Positions 48,801 through 59,900 of a DNA stretch of 64,000 nt are shown here, piece by piece. The stretch is taken from contig FN649726.1 in the NCBI GenBank assembly GCA_000310025.1, forward strand, positions 2,030,546 to 2,094,545, given 5' to 3'. Origin of the DNA: Ectocarpus siliculosus. Lineage: Eukaryota > Sar > Phaeophyceae > Ectocarpales > Ectocarpaceae. A program made the translations under genes and the position numbers. The first letter of the stretch is position 1; the number at the start of each line of letters is the position of its first letter. The notes beneath the pieces were generated by a model. The model made no database searches, had not been told where the DNA came from, and saw only the letters and a list, made by a program, of their open reading frames with translations.

Positions 48801-51800
48801 GTGTGCCTCACATGCCACACCTTCGTTCTTAACGCCATCCTGTCCCTTCTCTGGTCTGTTTCCTTCTCGATTTCCTGGCATCCCTCGGCAGTCTTCGTCG
48901 CCTGTGTACCCCTGCGGTTCACATCTTAATGTTTCCTTACCATCCCGATTTCGGCATCCCACAAAATTCCAGGATTCCCACTCACTACGTCTCCTGTGCC
49001 ATCCTTGTCAACTACAGTCGACAGCATCAATATGGGGACGGGGGGGGGGCGGGGGGAGTCGTTGGCGAAACAGCCTGTACTGCTTCTTTCCGCACTTCTG
49101 CGACAGTAAGACAAGCGCCACCCCACATTCCACCCATCCCCTGCCTTGAGAAACGCAAACACACGAAAGGTTGGCCGATCCGACTGCGTGTAGCTCCAAG
49201 GCCGTACGCCTTTTGGGCTGGTTGGTTTGAAGAAGTTGGGACCAGACGCACGTAAAAACGACCCCAAACTCTGTATCGTCGCCGCTCCTTTGTGTGTCGA
49301 ACAGGAAGAGGCGTTACTAGCTTGCCCGGCATCGACCAGTGAGGGGGGGGGCAGGGGGGGGCGAGAGGCGGCGTTTCATAGCCTGGACGAGATTAGAAGA
49401 AGAAACGCCAGAGAGGTCAGTCAGGAACCCTCGGTGTTGGTGGTAAGTTAGAGTACGGACAGTGGTGGCGGTTTGGTATCTGGGGTCAAGAGTACAAAAT
49501 GGTTTAAAACCGGCTCGGAAAAGTGAAGAGCCAAAACTAACTTCGGGGGTAGTCGTACTTTGTATGTAAGGCATTATTGGCGATGGTACAACGTGAGAGG
49601 AGGGCATCGCTCTCGACAGGTGGTTAGGCAGTTGGGTGGGATCATTTAATATGATGGCCCCCCTCCACAACGAACAAGAGTATGAAGTGTGACAAAACCT
49701 TTCTACTCACGTTCACGCCGTTACACCCATAAATCACCAATGGCTCGACCCCACTTCTTTTGATGCTTTCCTCCCCCGATCTTGAAACCCGTCCTCTTAA
49801 AAAAATCGCCCTGTTCGACGACGACACCGGACTCGATTCGAAAGCTCGATGCTCTCATGGCGGAGTACGACCCTCGTCCGAGCACAAATCTCCCGCAACA
49901 CACCCTCGACAGGCGGCTGCGAAAGTCGCTGCCTTGGCCGGAAATAACCGACGAAGTTGTCGCTGGTGGCAATCGTGATGCCGCGAGCTGCCGTCATGCG
50001 GTGCTGGACCAGCGGAAAACCGTCGGCCAAGGGGGGCAAGGAGGAGGAGGAGGAGGAGGAGGAGGAGGAGGAGGAGGAGGAGGAGGAGAGCATGCCGGCG
50101 CCGACATCGACAACGGGTGCAATGGCACCGAATGTGCTGGTGGTGATCGGGAACAATGTCACGGAGAAGGGGGAGGGGAAGGGGCATGGTCACTATCTCG
50201 TAGCGGTGGTGCAGGCGGGCGCGCCGCTGTCGACGGCAAAGCTATCGGCGGCGACAAAGGCGAGGGCGGCGGCGAAATAGGCCGGTCAGATCAAGGCGAC
50301 GACGACGCCCGAGGAGGCGAGGCCAGAGGCGAGGCCGTGGCAGGTGCTGGCAGCGGTGCTTCAGCAACAGCCGCAGCTGGTCGTGGGACGGAGAAGCTCC
50401 ACCCGGAGTCGTCACCATGCAGAACGAGCGTGTCTCCGAGTTGCGGTGCCGACGCTGCTGATAATGACGCCGAAGACACCACCGTCGCGATCTCCGCGTC
50501 GCCAACGAAAGGTGCGGCCACCGAAGATGGTGGACCAGCACGCGGCGGGGTGGAGGGAGGTGATGAGACGAAAAGGCTCGAGACAGGCCAGCGGAAGGTG
50601 CGAAACGGCGTGGCCTCCACACAACGCACGTTCGATAGAACAATTTTGCTGTACCATACTCGCGGCCTGCAGAACATCGCATTCGTTGTCGGCTAGAGTA
50701 CAAAGACTAAGAACTACTGTAGTCGCAGGAATATGTCCGAGGGAAATCTCTGGAAGCAAGAGGTACCCTCATCGCTGGAAGGAGGGTCATTTTGCGCAAT
50801 AGTATCGTGCCTGCATTCCCTCGGGTAGTCGAACCGACCCCGCCGACGCCTTCGGGTCGAGGTCGACGCCGGTGGCCGCCACCTCTCCTCCATCAAAGGC
50901 CCGTTGTGTGTCTGGCTAAGGTTTGTATTCATCGAAAACCACGATTGCCCCCTCTCTCGCTCTTTGTCCCGCAAACACCGTGCAGAAGCCGACGCTTCCT
51001 GATCCAAACCAAGTCAACGGGTCTGTCATGGCCGACCCTTTCAACATGGACCATATAAAGGTGGGTTGCTGCACTTGGGGGGTCGGGTGCGCCTTTTCAT
51101 TTTCAAAGCCTACATCCGTGACCGGCAGGCCTCTGCTTCACATATGGCAAGGGACAAAGATTGGCTTTCGTATTTGGTGGCACACGCTCAAGTCTTCCGT
51201 AGGTACGTGTTCGCAGCCGGCAGCATGTTTTGTGTTCGCCAACCCCTGGAAACGACCGGCAAGTTCCGAGAACAGAGTCTAGCAATACAACAAGCAAGCG
51301 AAATTTTCGATGGTTTCAGGGCATCCGTGAGTAAGATCACCACCATCCCGAGAGTCGTGGGCGATCGCTCTCTTCGTAGCGGCTACGGCAAGCCACGAAC
51401 GGGGTACTCCCCCGGCCCCGTCCCTTTACCCACCACCCTGCTACAACGTACCACAGGATTTGCCCGGGTTACTCGGTGGAGATAAACGTGGGCTCAGCCG
51501 GCTAGTATCGGACACGGTAAGCTATATCGATCCCGCGTTTCCCAACCTCGAGTTTCACCGGCGGGCGGCGATGGACAGAGCTGGCTACTTCATGCCGGGA
51601 TACAAGCCCCAGGTATCGATCCGACTCTCTGCAACCCGTCCTAGTTATGTTGTTGGTTCTTCTTCTTGTTTCGTGGGGGCGGGGGCGGGCGTCCTCGCGA
51701 GTGTTGTAAAGAGTGTGGGATTTGAAGTGATCGGAGCATAGAATGGGTAGTTTTAGGTCGCGGGGAGGAGAGAATGGCAGGCAGCACAGAGTCTTGCACA

Positions 51801-51853
51801 TTTTCTCCCTCTAGCACTCGGGGCTGTGTTGCCCGGAAAGACCTCCTGCCTGA
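45846..51853 (+). CDS. Unrecognised 695-residue protein, eight exons
   Basis: Exons 45846-46121, 46919-47421, 47828-48002, 49305-49415, 49845-50597, 50986-51060, 51457-51612 and 51815-51853 (TGA) join in phase. Several sites are strong: ATG|GTAAGG, GAG|GTCAGT, and pyrimidine-rich acceptors before exons 2 and 8. The protein begins MSRGRSVVISSSS. Exon 2 opens with a charged, probably helical stretch (SYKAENKLLYKELSLLP...YRAVRERVASRRRQR) followed by acidic, Gly-rich sequence. Exon 3 has RSKVRGRQMVFSLLEAARIEEEDM, again helical. Exon 5 starts LDALMAEYDPRPS and then becomes a Gly-, Asp- and Glu-rich disordered block of about 200 residues. Exons 6-7 encode the most ordered part, MADPFNMDHIKDLPGLL...TVSYIDPAFPNLEFHRRAAMDRAG. 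No membrane segment, catalytic motif or known domain is visible. Function unknown. The weakest junction is the acceptor of exon 5 (TTCGAAAG). Confidence 0.6.
50041..50090 (+). repeat. (GGA)n repeat inside a coding exon
   Basis: Sixteen GGA/GAG triplets lie within exon 5 of the orphan gene and encode poly-Gly in the chosen frame. The next frame reads poly-Glu and is open for about 107 codons (49957-50280), so a length change of one base would swap one low-complexity protein for another. Confidence 0.85.
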
Positions 51854-54529
51854 AGAAGAGGCGACCCTGACAAGCTTGGTTCACTTCCTCTCCTGTACGG
51901 TGTTGGCATGAGTTTAGGTTTTTCGGCCTATGAATACGTCTGCGTAGATCGAATAGCTGCAGCTGTAGAGTATGGGAAGCCACCTTTGGCAAATAGACAC
52001 TCGCAACACTCGCCACACCTAACAGAGCGGTCCGGTGGACAAACAGAAGAACAACAGCACACGCCTATAGAAACGGTGGCCCATGCCATGTAGACTACAA
52101 TACCCTTGAGCTTATCGGCTTGGTCATCGTACACATGTTATACCCTCGTCCGCGTTCCCATGTCCGACGGAACGCGAATAAAAACAAAACGGAACTTGGT
52201 TGCAAAAGGTGATTTCTCCTGGACCTGCCGCTGGCGCCTACTGGCTGGAGAGACGCCAATCGTACCGGGTTAAGATGAGCGCACCGCCGTCCCCTGGTCG
52301 CGCCAGCACCAGCACCAGCAACGCGGGGAGAAGAAAAGCTCCACAACAACGCCCCCGGCGCCGATCACCGCAACACAACAACAGCCAACACCGACCTAAC
52401 GTTACCGCATCGACTTCGACGCCTTTGGCGGACAACGACCGCGCGCGTCCAAGCGCTGTGCTACGATCCAAGTACGACGGCAAGATCGCTGGCACCACAG
52501 CTCGACCGATCAGGGCAACCAGAACGGCAACAGCATCGGCAACAACGAGAAGAGGTCCTCCCCAAGGTATCAAAGGAGGAGAAAAAGAAAGGGGGAAATG
52601 AAATGGTGGTCCTTCCGCGTCGCCGGTAGTTGTTGGTATCCGAAGGGGGTGATAATTGGCGGGAAAGGTACAACGCTGCTGCGGCGACCCGACTCTGTAG
52701 GTATATACGCCTTCAGATACGTGCGATGCCGAGGACTAAATCGATGCCGTTGTTAGCTTCATCGGCTTGTTTGCCGAAACCGAAAACCCTCAACCGTCCA
52801 AACTGGTATTTCGACAATCGAGGTGTCGAAAGTTCGGAGATTCTTCTTTACCCTGTGGAAATTGAGAAGCAATGTTGGAAAGGTCACCCTTGTCTTGTAG
52901 GCACTGACTGTTCGAAAGGGTATTTGCTCGAGTTCCGACGATCGGGCCGAGTCTGAATCGTCAAATACGAACCAAACGCTAGCAGACGTGCAGACCTTGG
53001 GGAGGCATAGAATAGGAACGGCGAGCAAGCGGATCGGTCGGCTACGGGAGCGGAACCAACGACTGTAGACCGCGGTAAACCTTCCCGGCCGACGGGGTTT
53101 GGACCGCTTTGTTAAGGTACCCGGAAACGTTTTACCAGTGATGTTTAGTGCTGTAGTTGCCGTTTGTCCCGAAATAGACAAGTCGTATGCAGTAAAAACG
53201 TGTTCCTAAGAGTGGTCAGACCCGTTTCTGTTATGGAAGTAGATCCCTGGCTGTGGTGTAAATGACATCACTTTCCGACAACGGTGTTTTGTTGAGGTCG
53301 TGGAGGGGACGCACCACCGTCGTAGGGTAGGTGGGGTAGTTTGTAGTATAGACGAACAGCCCCCGCCGAATACTGCGGTTAGACCGGGGACGCCTCCGAT
53401 ACTGATAAGCGTGAAGGCACAGCATGGATGTCCACATACGTAATAGTTTACGTGACGCTTGTGCGTTTTCGCATACGATCTGGAGCATCGCGGCGAACTT
53501 CTTATGCTTTGTGCGAACTTCGGATTTTCTTGTAACCAATTAAAGTCAATAACCGCCACCAGAAGACCATATACAAGCGCACGCGTCAAAATCGGACCGG
53601 TTTCAGACCTCCACTCTCTGTGCAGCAAACCATGCTTTCTGCCGCAAGACTATCCCCCCCCCAGGAGTGTGCGCCTAAGGGATTTCAGGAGTCGAGTGGG
53701 AGAACAGTTCAGAGGCCGGACGTAGTATCTGATGCGTGGTATCGTACTCCCAGCGAAAGGCGACAGCTAGTTGCAAAAGGGGGGGGGGGCAAAAGCTGGC
53801 CTGGCTCCGGTGGCATCAACACGATGTATTTTTTGATACGCTCATCACAGCGTCAGACCTGTTGCATTCAGCTGCTTCGTTGGCAAATATTTGTGTTCAC
53901 TCACTCTTCGTACCGAATGTCATCACCCTCCCACCCTGCCAACAGAAACCCCCTGTTCACTTGACCCAGCTAAACACAGACAGATGGAAACGTGCAATGA
54001 ACCGGCGGAACGTGTCTGCTTGTTCGCACGCGCACGTAACAAGGACGAACGAAGGTAAAGATACCTACTCTTTTCAGTTGTTCCTTCCTTCATGTTCTCT
54101 CCGTCCACGACGAAAAAACGGAAAAAACGAGAAAGACAGGAACAGATCCAGAGATCAGCACCACAAGACGACACAAACGAAAACAAACACATAACGGCAG
54201 CACGCAGCACGTCGCGGTCACCTAGGTCATACTTCTCGAAGAGCTTCGACAACAACCCCCGTCACGGTATGTACCAGTTCCAATACTAGTCAAATCGCGC
54301 CCCGTCTTCACACTTGAGGTCATCATGTTGTAGAAAAAAAAAGACAGGCAGCACTGACGACGCGTGCGCTCCAGCAAAAAGCAGAAAACCAAACAAACAC
54401 TTACCAATCACCAAGGGGGTTCGAGCTGTCCCGCACTCTCCCAGCACAAACGATTCATGCATGCATACAACACACCTGGCATAAGACTCGTACCTCGCCA
54501 AAAAACAATGAACACCATCACATCAAATT

Positions 54530-54842
54530 TGTCTCGAACACACGAGTACGTTAACTCCGTGCGTGCGAACGAGCTGCCTCTTGCGCGTGAAGGGGAGGTG
54601 CGACGCGAAGCACTCATGACACATGCATAAACTCTGCCCGGGAAGAAAATATACAAGTGTTGTCGAAGAGGTGCTGACAGGCAAGGGCAGCGATCGTTTG
54701 GCCAGCGCCTCGCCAACAAGTCCCGCAAGGAGCTGAGAGAACGGTCATCCGTACTCCTCGCAAGAATCGTAGGCAGAGCTTCGTCAAACGCGCCAAAACG
54801 AAAAGACCTTCGCCGGCAGCAGCAACACGACATGAAGTACAC
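54530..54842 (-). other. Possible minus-strand exon fragments
   Basis: Two stretches look more protein-like than their surroundings: about 54842-54660, reading either LPTILARSTDDRSLSSLRDL or, in another frame, CQHLFDNT; and about 54625-54550, reading CFASHLPFTRKRQLVRTHG. A further fragment at about 54255-54225 reads KLFEKYDLGD. I could not join them in phase and recognise no family, so this is only a hint of a fourth minus-strand gene. Confidence 0.2.
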
Positions 54843-55251
54843 ACTATTATGCGCTCAACGAACACAACGCAGCCCCCACGAAAGAGAAATATGTCACACC
54901 CTCACGATTTTGTACCACGTCATTTTTCTCATAAGATGCGACATCCCGCTCGGCCCAGGCGGCCACGCTGTTGTACCCGGCAGGAACTACTGTAGCAGCG
55001 TTGTCGGCAAGGAATGCGCATGAAAGCAACTACTTTGAAGAGTACCACGCGCCGAACACACAACGCCCGCCGAATTGCAGCGAGGGGTGGGGGGGGCATA
55101 GGTGCTCGAGAAGCAAAGATATTCATAGAGCAAGCGTCTTCTTGACGTACAAGGGTTAGCAGCGTCCTGGCCAGCATCCGGCGGGCAGAATGAAACACAA
55201 CCACCGCGTATCGGGCGACTAAAAAATATTGCACGTTCGGCTTTCCCACCC

Positions 55252-55779
55252 ATGCAGCAAAAAGGTTCTCCCGTTACCCTAGCCCCAAACCCAGGGCAGA
55301 TGGAGCTGATCGATCACCAGCGCGAGAACCCAAACCAACAAGAATGTGCATGCGATCTCAAAATCCACGGTCTGCCAACACTATGTAGATCTCATCATCC
55401 CATCACTCCGCAGCAAATCGCAGTAGTACCAGAAAAACAAGTGCATGCGCTACAGATCGCTTCAGATACCGTAGCTCCCTTGAGATATCGGATACCCCAC
55501 ACAGAGCGGTACCAGAGCTGGCGTTTCCAAACACTCAGCGCTGTCGCCGGGGCGTGGGATATTTTCCGCTGTTATGTGAATGTAGGCCACCACAGTCGCA
55601 ATTGTTGTGGGCCATCCAACCGCAGGCACATCTACACCGCTCAAGGGCACAACGTCCACACATACCTCGTCGGTCCCGCCTACCATCCGAGAACACCTCG
55701 CCATCGCTGCCGCGGTTGGAGAAGGGGCCCCGCTGTCTTGAACCCCGTTGTGGACCCCAGTGAATTCATGTTAAACTGA
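55252..55779 (+). CDS. Hypothetical 175-residue ORF
   Basis: A single uninterrupted frame runs from ATG at 55252 to TGA at 55777-55779. The product has mixed composition without low-complexity runs and a His/Cys/Arg-rich second half (HHSRNCCGPSNRRHIY). No domain, signal or membrane segment is recognised. Intron-rich neighbours make a single-exon gene here unusual; a mobile-element remnant is an alternative. It ends 123 bases before the 55902-56150 minisatellite. Confidence 0.25.
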   Translation: MQQKGSPVTLAPNPGQMELIDHQRENPNQQECACDLKIHGLPTLCRSHHPITPQQIAVVPEKQVHALQIASDTVAPLRYRIPHTERYQSWRFQTLSAVAGAWDIFRCYVNVGHHSRNCCGPSNRRHIYTAQGHNVHTYLVGPAYHPRTPRHRCRGWRRGPAVLNPVVDPSEFMLN

Positions 55780-55901
55780 ATCATCCATGCCATAAGGGTT
55801 GTTCTCTGGTTTTCTTCTCTCTCTGTTGTTCACCAATCATCCCTCCCGCCCAACGTCGCCGTTTCTCCACAGCATCAATCGCCACCACAGCAAGACTCGC
55901 T

Positions 55902-56150
55902 CCCGATGAGAACGACGGCTTCGAGGTGCTCACCACGCGTCCTCCTGGTAGCATGCAAGTCTCCCTCCCGACGAGAACCGACGGCTTCGAGATGCTTAAA
56001 ACGCCTCCTCCCGGTAGCATGCAGGTCTCCCTCCCGACAACGACGACGTCGCCATATCATCATGCCTCCTTCTGCAGCATGCAAGGTCTCGCTCCCGGCG
56101 ACGACATTCTCGCGGTGCTCACAGCACTTCCTCCCGGTAAAGCACGCAGG
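55902..56150. repeat. Minisatellite, about four ~63-bp units
   Basis: Imperfect units each begin CCCGAYGAGAACNGACGGC or a derivative and contain CCTCCTCCCGGTAGCATGC followed by a GTCTCSCTC spacer. Units start near 55902, 55967, 56032 and 56094; the first two are closest and the last two are degenerate. The repeat reads open in one plus frame (PPGSMQVSLP motif) and one minus frame, but no start or splice context supports translation. It lies just downstream of the Cys-rich gene's stop codon. Confidence 0.7.
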
Positions 56151-56163
56151 ACGCCTCATCGCC

Positions 56164-56647
56164 TCACACCCGCCGGTCGTCTTGCCACCCCCACCTCATG
56201 TTGAACGCCACACGCACAAAACCCTCCCCGGGCTCCCCGGCCGGGATGACCTTCCTCCCGCAGACCACCGCGTGCTCCGCGTCGTTCCTCGCCGTCCCGC
56301 CGACCATCGCCCACGCGTCCAGCTCGTTGATGGCGAACTTGAAGCGCCCCTTCTCGGCGACCCTTGGGGGAAGCTCCACGCCGAGCTCCTCGGCCAGTTC
56401 GACGGCCCTGCCCAGCCGCTCCCCTTGCCCCTTAGATTTTTTTTCAGCTCGTCCCGTGGTGTAAAGGGGGGGGGGGGGGGGGGGTCGTGCAGGTGTTTCT
56501 GGAGCCCGATCGTGAAGAAGGAGCTAGTTGGCTAGCCAGGCTGTTGTATATACCTGGAAATACTTGCAAATCTTGGCTGCAACATCCGTGCTGTGTCGCC
56601 AGCTGAGAGCTCCGCCTTACTTGCGATGAAGCTTTTGGGGTCCTCTC

Positions 56648-56692
<45 letters not shown>

Positions 56693-56711
56693 GCTATGAA
56701 GCATTCGGGGT

Positions 56712-56783
<72 letters not shown>

Positions 56784-59700
56784 TTCCTCTCCCTCACACA
56801 AACAAACCTGCACGCAGACGAACGCCGACTCTGGAGACCTCAGCACCAGCGTCCCGATCGTCTTCCCGTACCCGCCGTTCTTCACCGAGTCCTTGTGCTT
56901 CACCACGTGCCCCGGGAACGCGATGATCCCCGCCTCCTCGAACTCGTTCGCCTCCTCCTCGGAGACCCCGAGGGCGAGCCTCCCCTTCGCCATCAGCCCG
57001 AGCGACCACGGGCTCTTAAGCATGTCCCACTGCCAGTTGTGGTCCCGCCTGCCGTGCACCCTGGAGAAGTGCCTATTTGCGCCCTGGAAGAGAACAAATA
57101 TTTGCAGGTATTGTAAGAGAATGTAGAACGCGCCCGCCCGTAAGAACTTCGGTAGTCAAGTGATTGATAGAGCCTTAAAAACTCAAAACGTAAGAACTTG
57201 AGCGCCATTTTTGAGCTCGGTTAAATAACCCCTACACTAAAACTTAGTCTATTTATATAGTACTATGACCCTAGGAACTAAGAACCCCAGGCTGTGCCAA
57301 AACTAGAGGTTATCAAATGCGGGCGATTATTGTATAGTTGTTCACTTCAAATCAGCGCTCACAGCACTAGTGCCGTTTACTCCAACCCGTGGTCACACAG
57401 AAGAGCCCCTCTCTACCCTCCCCTCCTGCGGTACGTTGCCTTCGATTTTTAATGCGAGAAGGAGAGTCGAAGAGTTGTACGCAAGCGGACGGGCTGATGT
57501 CGCATTTTTTGCGTGTGGCAAACATGTGTGGAAGACTCTTAAGACAATACAAAAAACACTACAATCACAGAAAGACTACCCGTTAGGCTTCATTGAGTAC
57601 TTGGGGCAGATGGTTGAATCGACCAAGCTTTTCTAGCTCTGTTTATTCTCACCTCCCCCTGGCGCAGCGGCGCTGCCACGACCTTCCGCGCTCCGGCGGG
57701 CCGCTCCGGCGGGTACATGGAGCCGCCCCCGCTCCACGCCTCGCCGATCGCGCCGCTGCGGTCGCCGGGGGTCACGCCGGCCTCCTTCAGCGCGTGCTTG
57801 GCCTCCGCGCTCCCGATCAGGCCCTTGAAGTAGCGCAGGGAGGAGCCGAACACGGCGTACGGGAACCCGTTCTCGGGAAGGAGACCGGTGAGCTCGTCGA
57901 AGAGGCCCGTCAGGACGAACACTGTCGTTTGTTTGTTACGGAAGGGGGGGGGGGTTCAGGGGAGGAACGGTCAGAGGTGAAGAGACCTATGTTGAGGACC
58001 GGCGGCAACGCACATGGAGCGACTTCGAAAAGGAGGCAGACCACCTCTGTGGGCCCCTTTGTGTGTACGGTGCAATCTGTTGCTTGTAAGCGGGTTCCTT
58101 CTGGCGTGTATGTTGCGCCTGTCGTTGCCGTAGATTCCGGGTAAATACGTAAACAGCCACAACAACATCACCACCACCAATGTTAGCAAGCACAGAGACA
58201 ACGACACATCGAGAAACGTGACGACGAACATTGATGAACAAATTTCACGTGCAGGTTCCGCGATCATAATACGCGAAAACCACAACGCTCACCATGACCA
58301 CTACCAATACAAGCACAACGACAACGACAATACCGAGAAAAACGTGATGACGAACATTGATAGAACCAAATTTACATGCGGATGACAAAGCTCACCGTCG
58401 GCGTCTCGGCCGGGTCTCCACTGCCGCGCGAAAGGCTCCTCGGGCTCCATGGTCGCGCCTACGAGCTTGCGCTTTGTCCCAGACAGCGGGATGCACCACC
58501 CCGCCCAGCAGGGCAAGCAGATGCGGCACGCTCGCTGAACCTCGGGGTTGCTGCACACACAAGAGTTTCGCCACGTCGCAAACGCGTTTGCATATTTGTT
58601 GCGCAGCAAGCAGGCTTTGGGGACGGTATGCGGGCGGGGGGAGACTCGGTGACTCTAAAGCCAAACGACAAGACAGGTAGTGTTGTCGCTTCCTTGAGCG
58701 TGATAAAAAAACATGTGAGGTGCCGGGTTTCGCCGGCGGAGACATGGGTCGGGATGTCGGAATGGGCGGGAGGCGCGGCCCGAGTTGCAACACGAGTCAC
58801 CGAGCCGAACAAGGAAAGTAGCGAGCATGACAGACAAGTCGGGCAGCTGGTAGCATCGGAAAACGGATTTCCAACCTTCCTCGCGATAAAGTATGAACAT
58901 ATGTCGGTAGAAGCAAGCCCTCTGGTGACTCGGCTCTACCAGATTGACCAAGACACAAGCAATACAGCAGTGGGCTAGTGTCGAAAGCAGGCACGACCAG
59001 AAAAACATCCTCGAATCTACATGTTTTCTTGCTTGAGGTGATGCGATTCTCTTCCGCAAGACCGCGGGCGAAAGTCAAACCCTTGCTGGCACAGGTAGTG
59101 TATGCAGCACCTACAATTGTTGTTGCTACAACCGCGTGTTCAACAGCGCGAGGCATTGCGCTATGGTTTACACCGAGCAATCACTGATGTCACCAGCGGT
59201 GGCCCGGGATCACGTGATACAAGGCTGTACTGTAGGAGGCACATGACTCCACAGGAGACTCCTACTACGTGGAACGTCACACGCACGTTGACATCCAGTT
59301 GCTCTTATCCTCGAACGTGTGCGGATGGACTTGGGCGCACGGGCACGTGCAGTGCATGCAGAAGTTCGCCCTCCCCTCGGTCTTGCACGGCTTCTCGCCC
59401 GTGGAATTGCCGGCGTGATTAGGCTCCCCCGGCGCCCGGCCCGCCTCCTCGGCCGGGCAAGCTCTCGCCCTGGCCCAGGCCCTGCAGCTCTCCGAGGCCT
59501 TGCACAGCTCGCAGACCCTGTCCCACAGCCCCTCCCTCAAGCCCCCGCAACACCTCTGCCCGTTCGGCCCCGTGTCCTCGTGGTTCTCGTTGGAGCAAAG
59601 ACAGTGGGTGCAAACGATCTCTTCCGGGCGGATCTCGTGCTGAGCCAGCGCGTTGTACGCGTTGCTGCCGCTGCTGCTGCTACTACTACTGGTGCCCCCT

Positions 59701-59900
59701 CCTCCTCCTCCTCCTCGAGAAGCCGCCGCCGCCCGCGCGCGCCTGCTGCTTCCCCCGCCGCGCCGCGTGGTGTACAGCTGGCCCTTCACCTCGTCGCCGG
59801 GCACGTACTGGCCGTTCTCGATGTGGAGTTGCTGCCTGGCGCAGGCGGGGCACCTGTCCTTGGCCCGCCGCATGTCCGCCTGTAGCGAGAAGTTGGTCAT
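56164..59900 (-). CDS. Unrecognised Cys-rich 526-residue protein, five exons
   Basis: Exons, high-low: 59900-59287, 58550-58396, 57921-57653, 57083-56808, 56430-56164 (TGA). Donors include GTGAGC, GTGAGA and GTTTGT, and all phases agree. The first ~250 residues contain about 20 cysteines in pairs suited to zinc binding: RCPACARQQ, EEIVCTHCLCSNENH, QRCCGG, RVCELCKASESC, NFCMHCTCPC, and RACRICLPCWAGWC across the exon 1-2 join. A Ser/Gly/Arg-rich linker separates the first pair from the rest. The remainder is ordered-looking and Cys-poor: VFVLTGLFDELTGLLPENG, HNWQWDMLKSPWSLG, EEANEFEEAGIIAFPGHVV, GRAVELAEELGVELPP, FAINELDAWAMVGG. No membrane segment is visible. I recognise no family; zinc coordination and any nucleic-acid or ubiquitin-related role would be guesses. 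The last acceptor (AAATCTAAG) is the weakest site. Confidence 0.65.
56648..56779 (+). repeat. (TGTC)n and (TC)n microsatellite
   Basis: TGTC repeats lead into two long CT tracts, interrupted by a short duplicated segment containing GAAGCNTTNGGGGT. It lies in intron 4 of the Cys-rich gene (minus strand), so the transcript carries a long GA tract rather than a polypyrimidine tract. Confidence 0.9.
57342..57462. repeat. Dispersed repeat, copy 2, with short coding remnant
   Basis: Diverged second copy of the 22381-22500 repeat, located in intron 3 of the Cys-rich gene. The plus strand stays open from here to TAG at 57634-57636, reading VEELYASGRADVAFFACG...YPLGFIEYLGQMVESTKLF. Its composition is that of a real protein, antisense to the host gene, which suggests the 3' end of a transposon ORF. 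No such continuation exists at copy 1. Confidence 0.6.
58170..58382. repeat. Tandem duplication of ~86 bp
   Basis: Units 58170-58255 and 58297-58382 share ACCAC.ACCAAT, AGCACA.CGACAACGACA, CGAGAAA.ACGTGA.GACGAAC and ATTGAT...AAATTT.AC, with about three-quarters identity by eye. They lie in intron 2 of the Cys-rich gene, the second reaching close to the donor at 58395. Confidence 0.6.

Larger units (their letters stand above)
51854..56163. other. Convergent intergenic region with weak ORFs
   Basis: This lies between the 3' ends of the orphan plus-strand gene and the Cys-rich minus-strand gene. It holds a Ser/Arg/Thr-rich plus frame at 52200-52601, a plus frame at 55252-55779, several minus-strand exon-like fragments at 53923-54860 and a minisatellite at 55902-56150. 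None of the frames shows a recognisable domain. Confidence 0.45.

Noticed and set aside
48003-49304. Several 80-130-codon frames on both strands
   Set aside because: They lie in the 1.3-kb intron between exons 3 and 4 of the orphan gene and show no domain or splice context.
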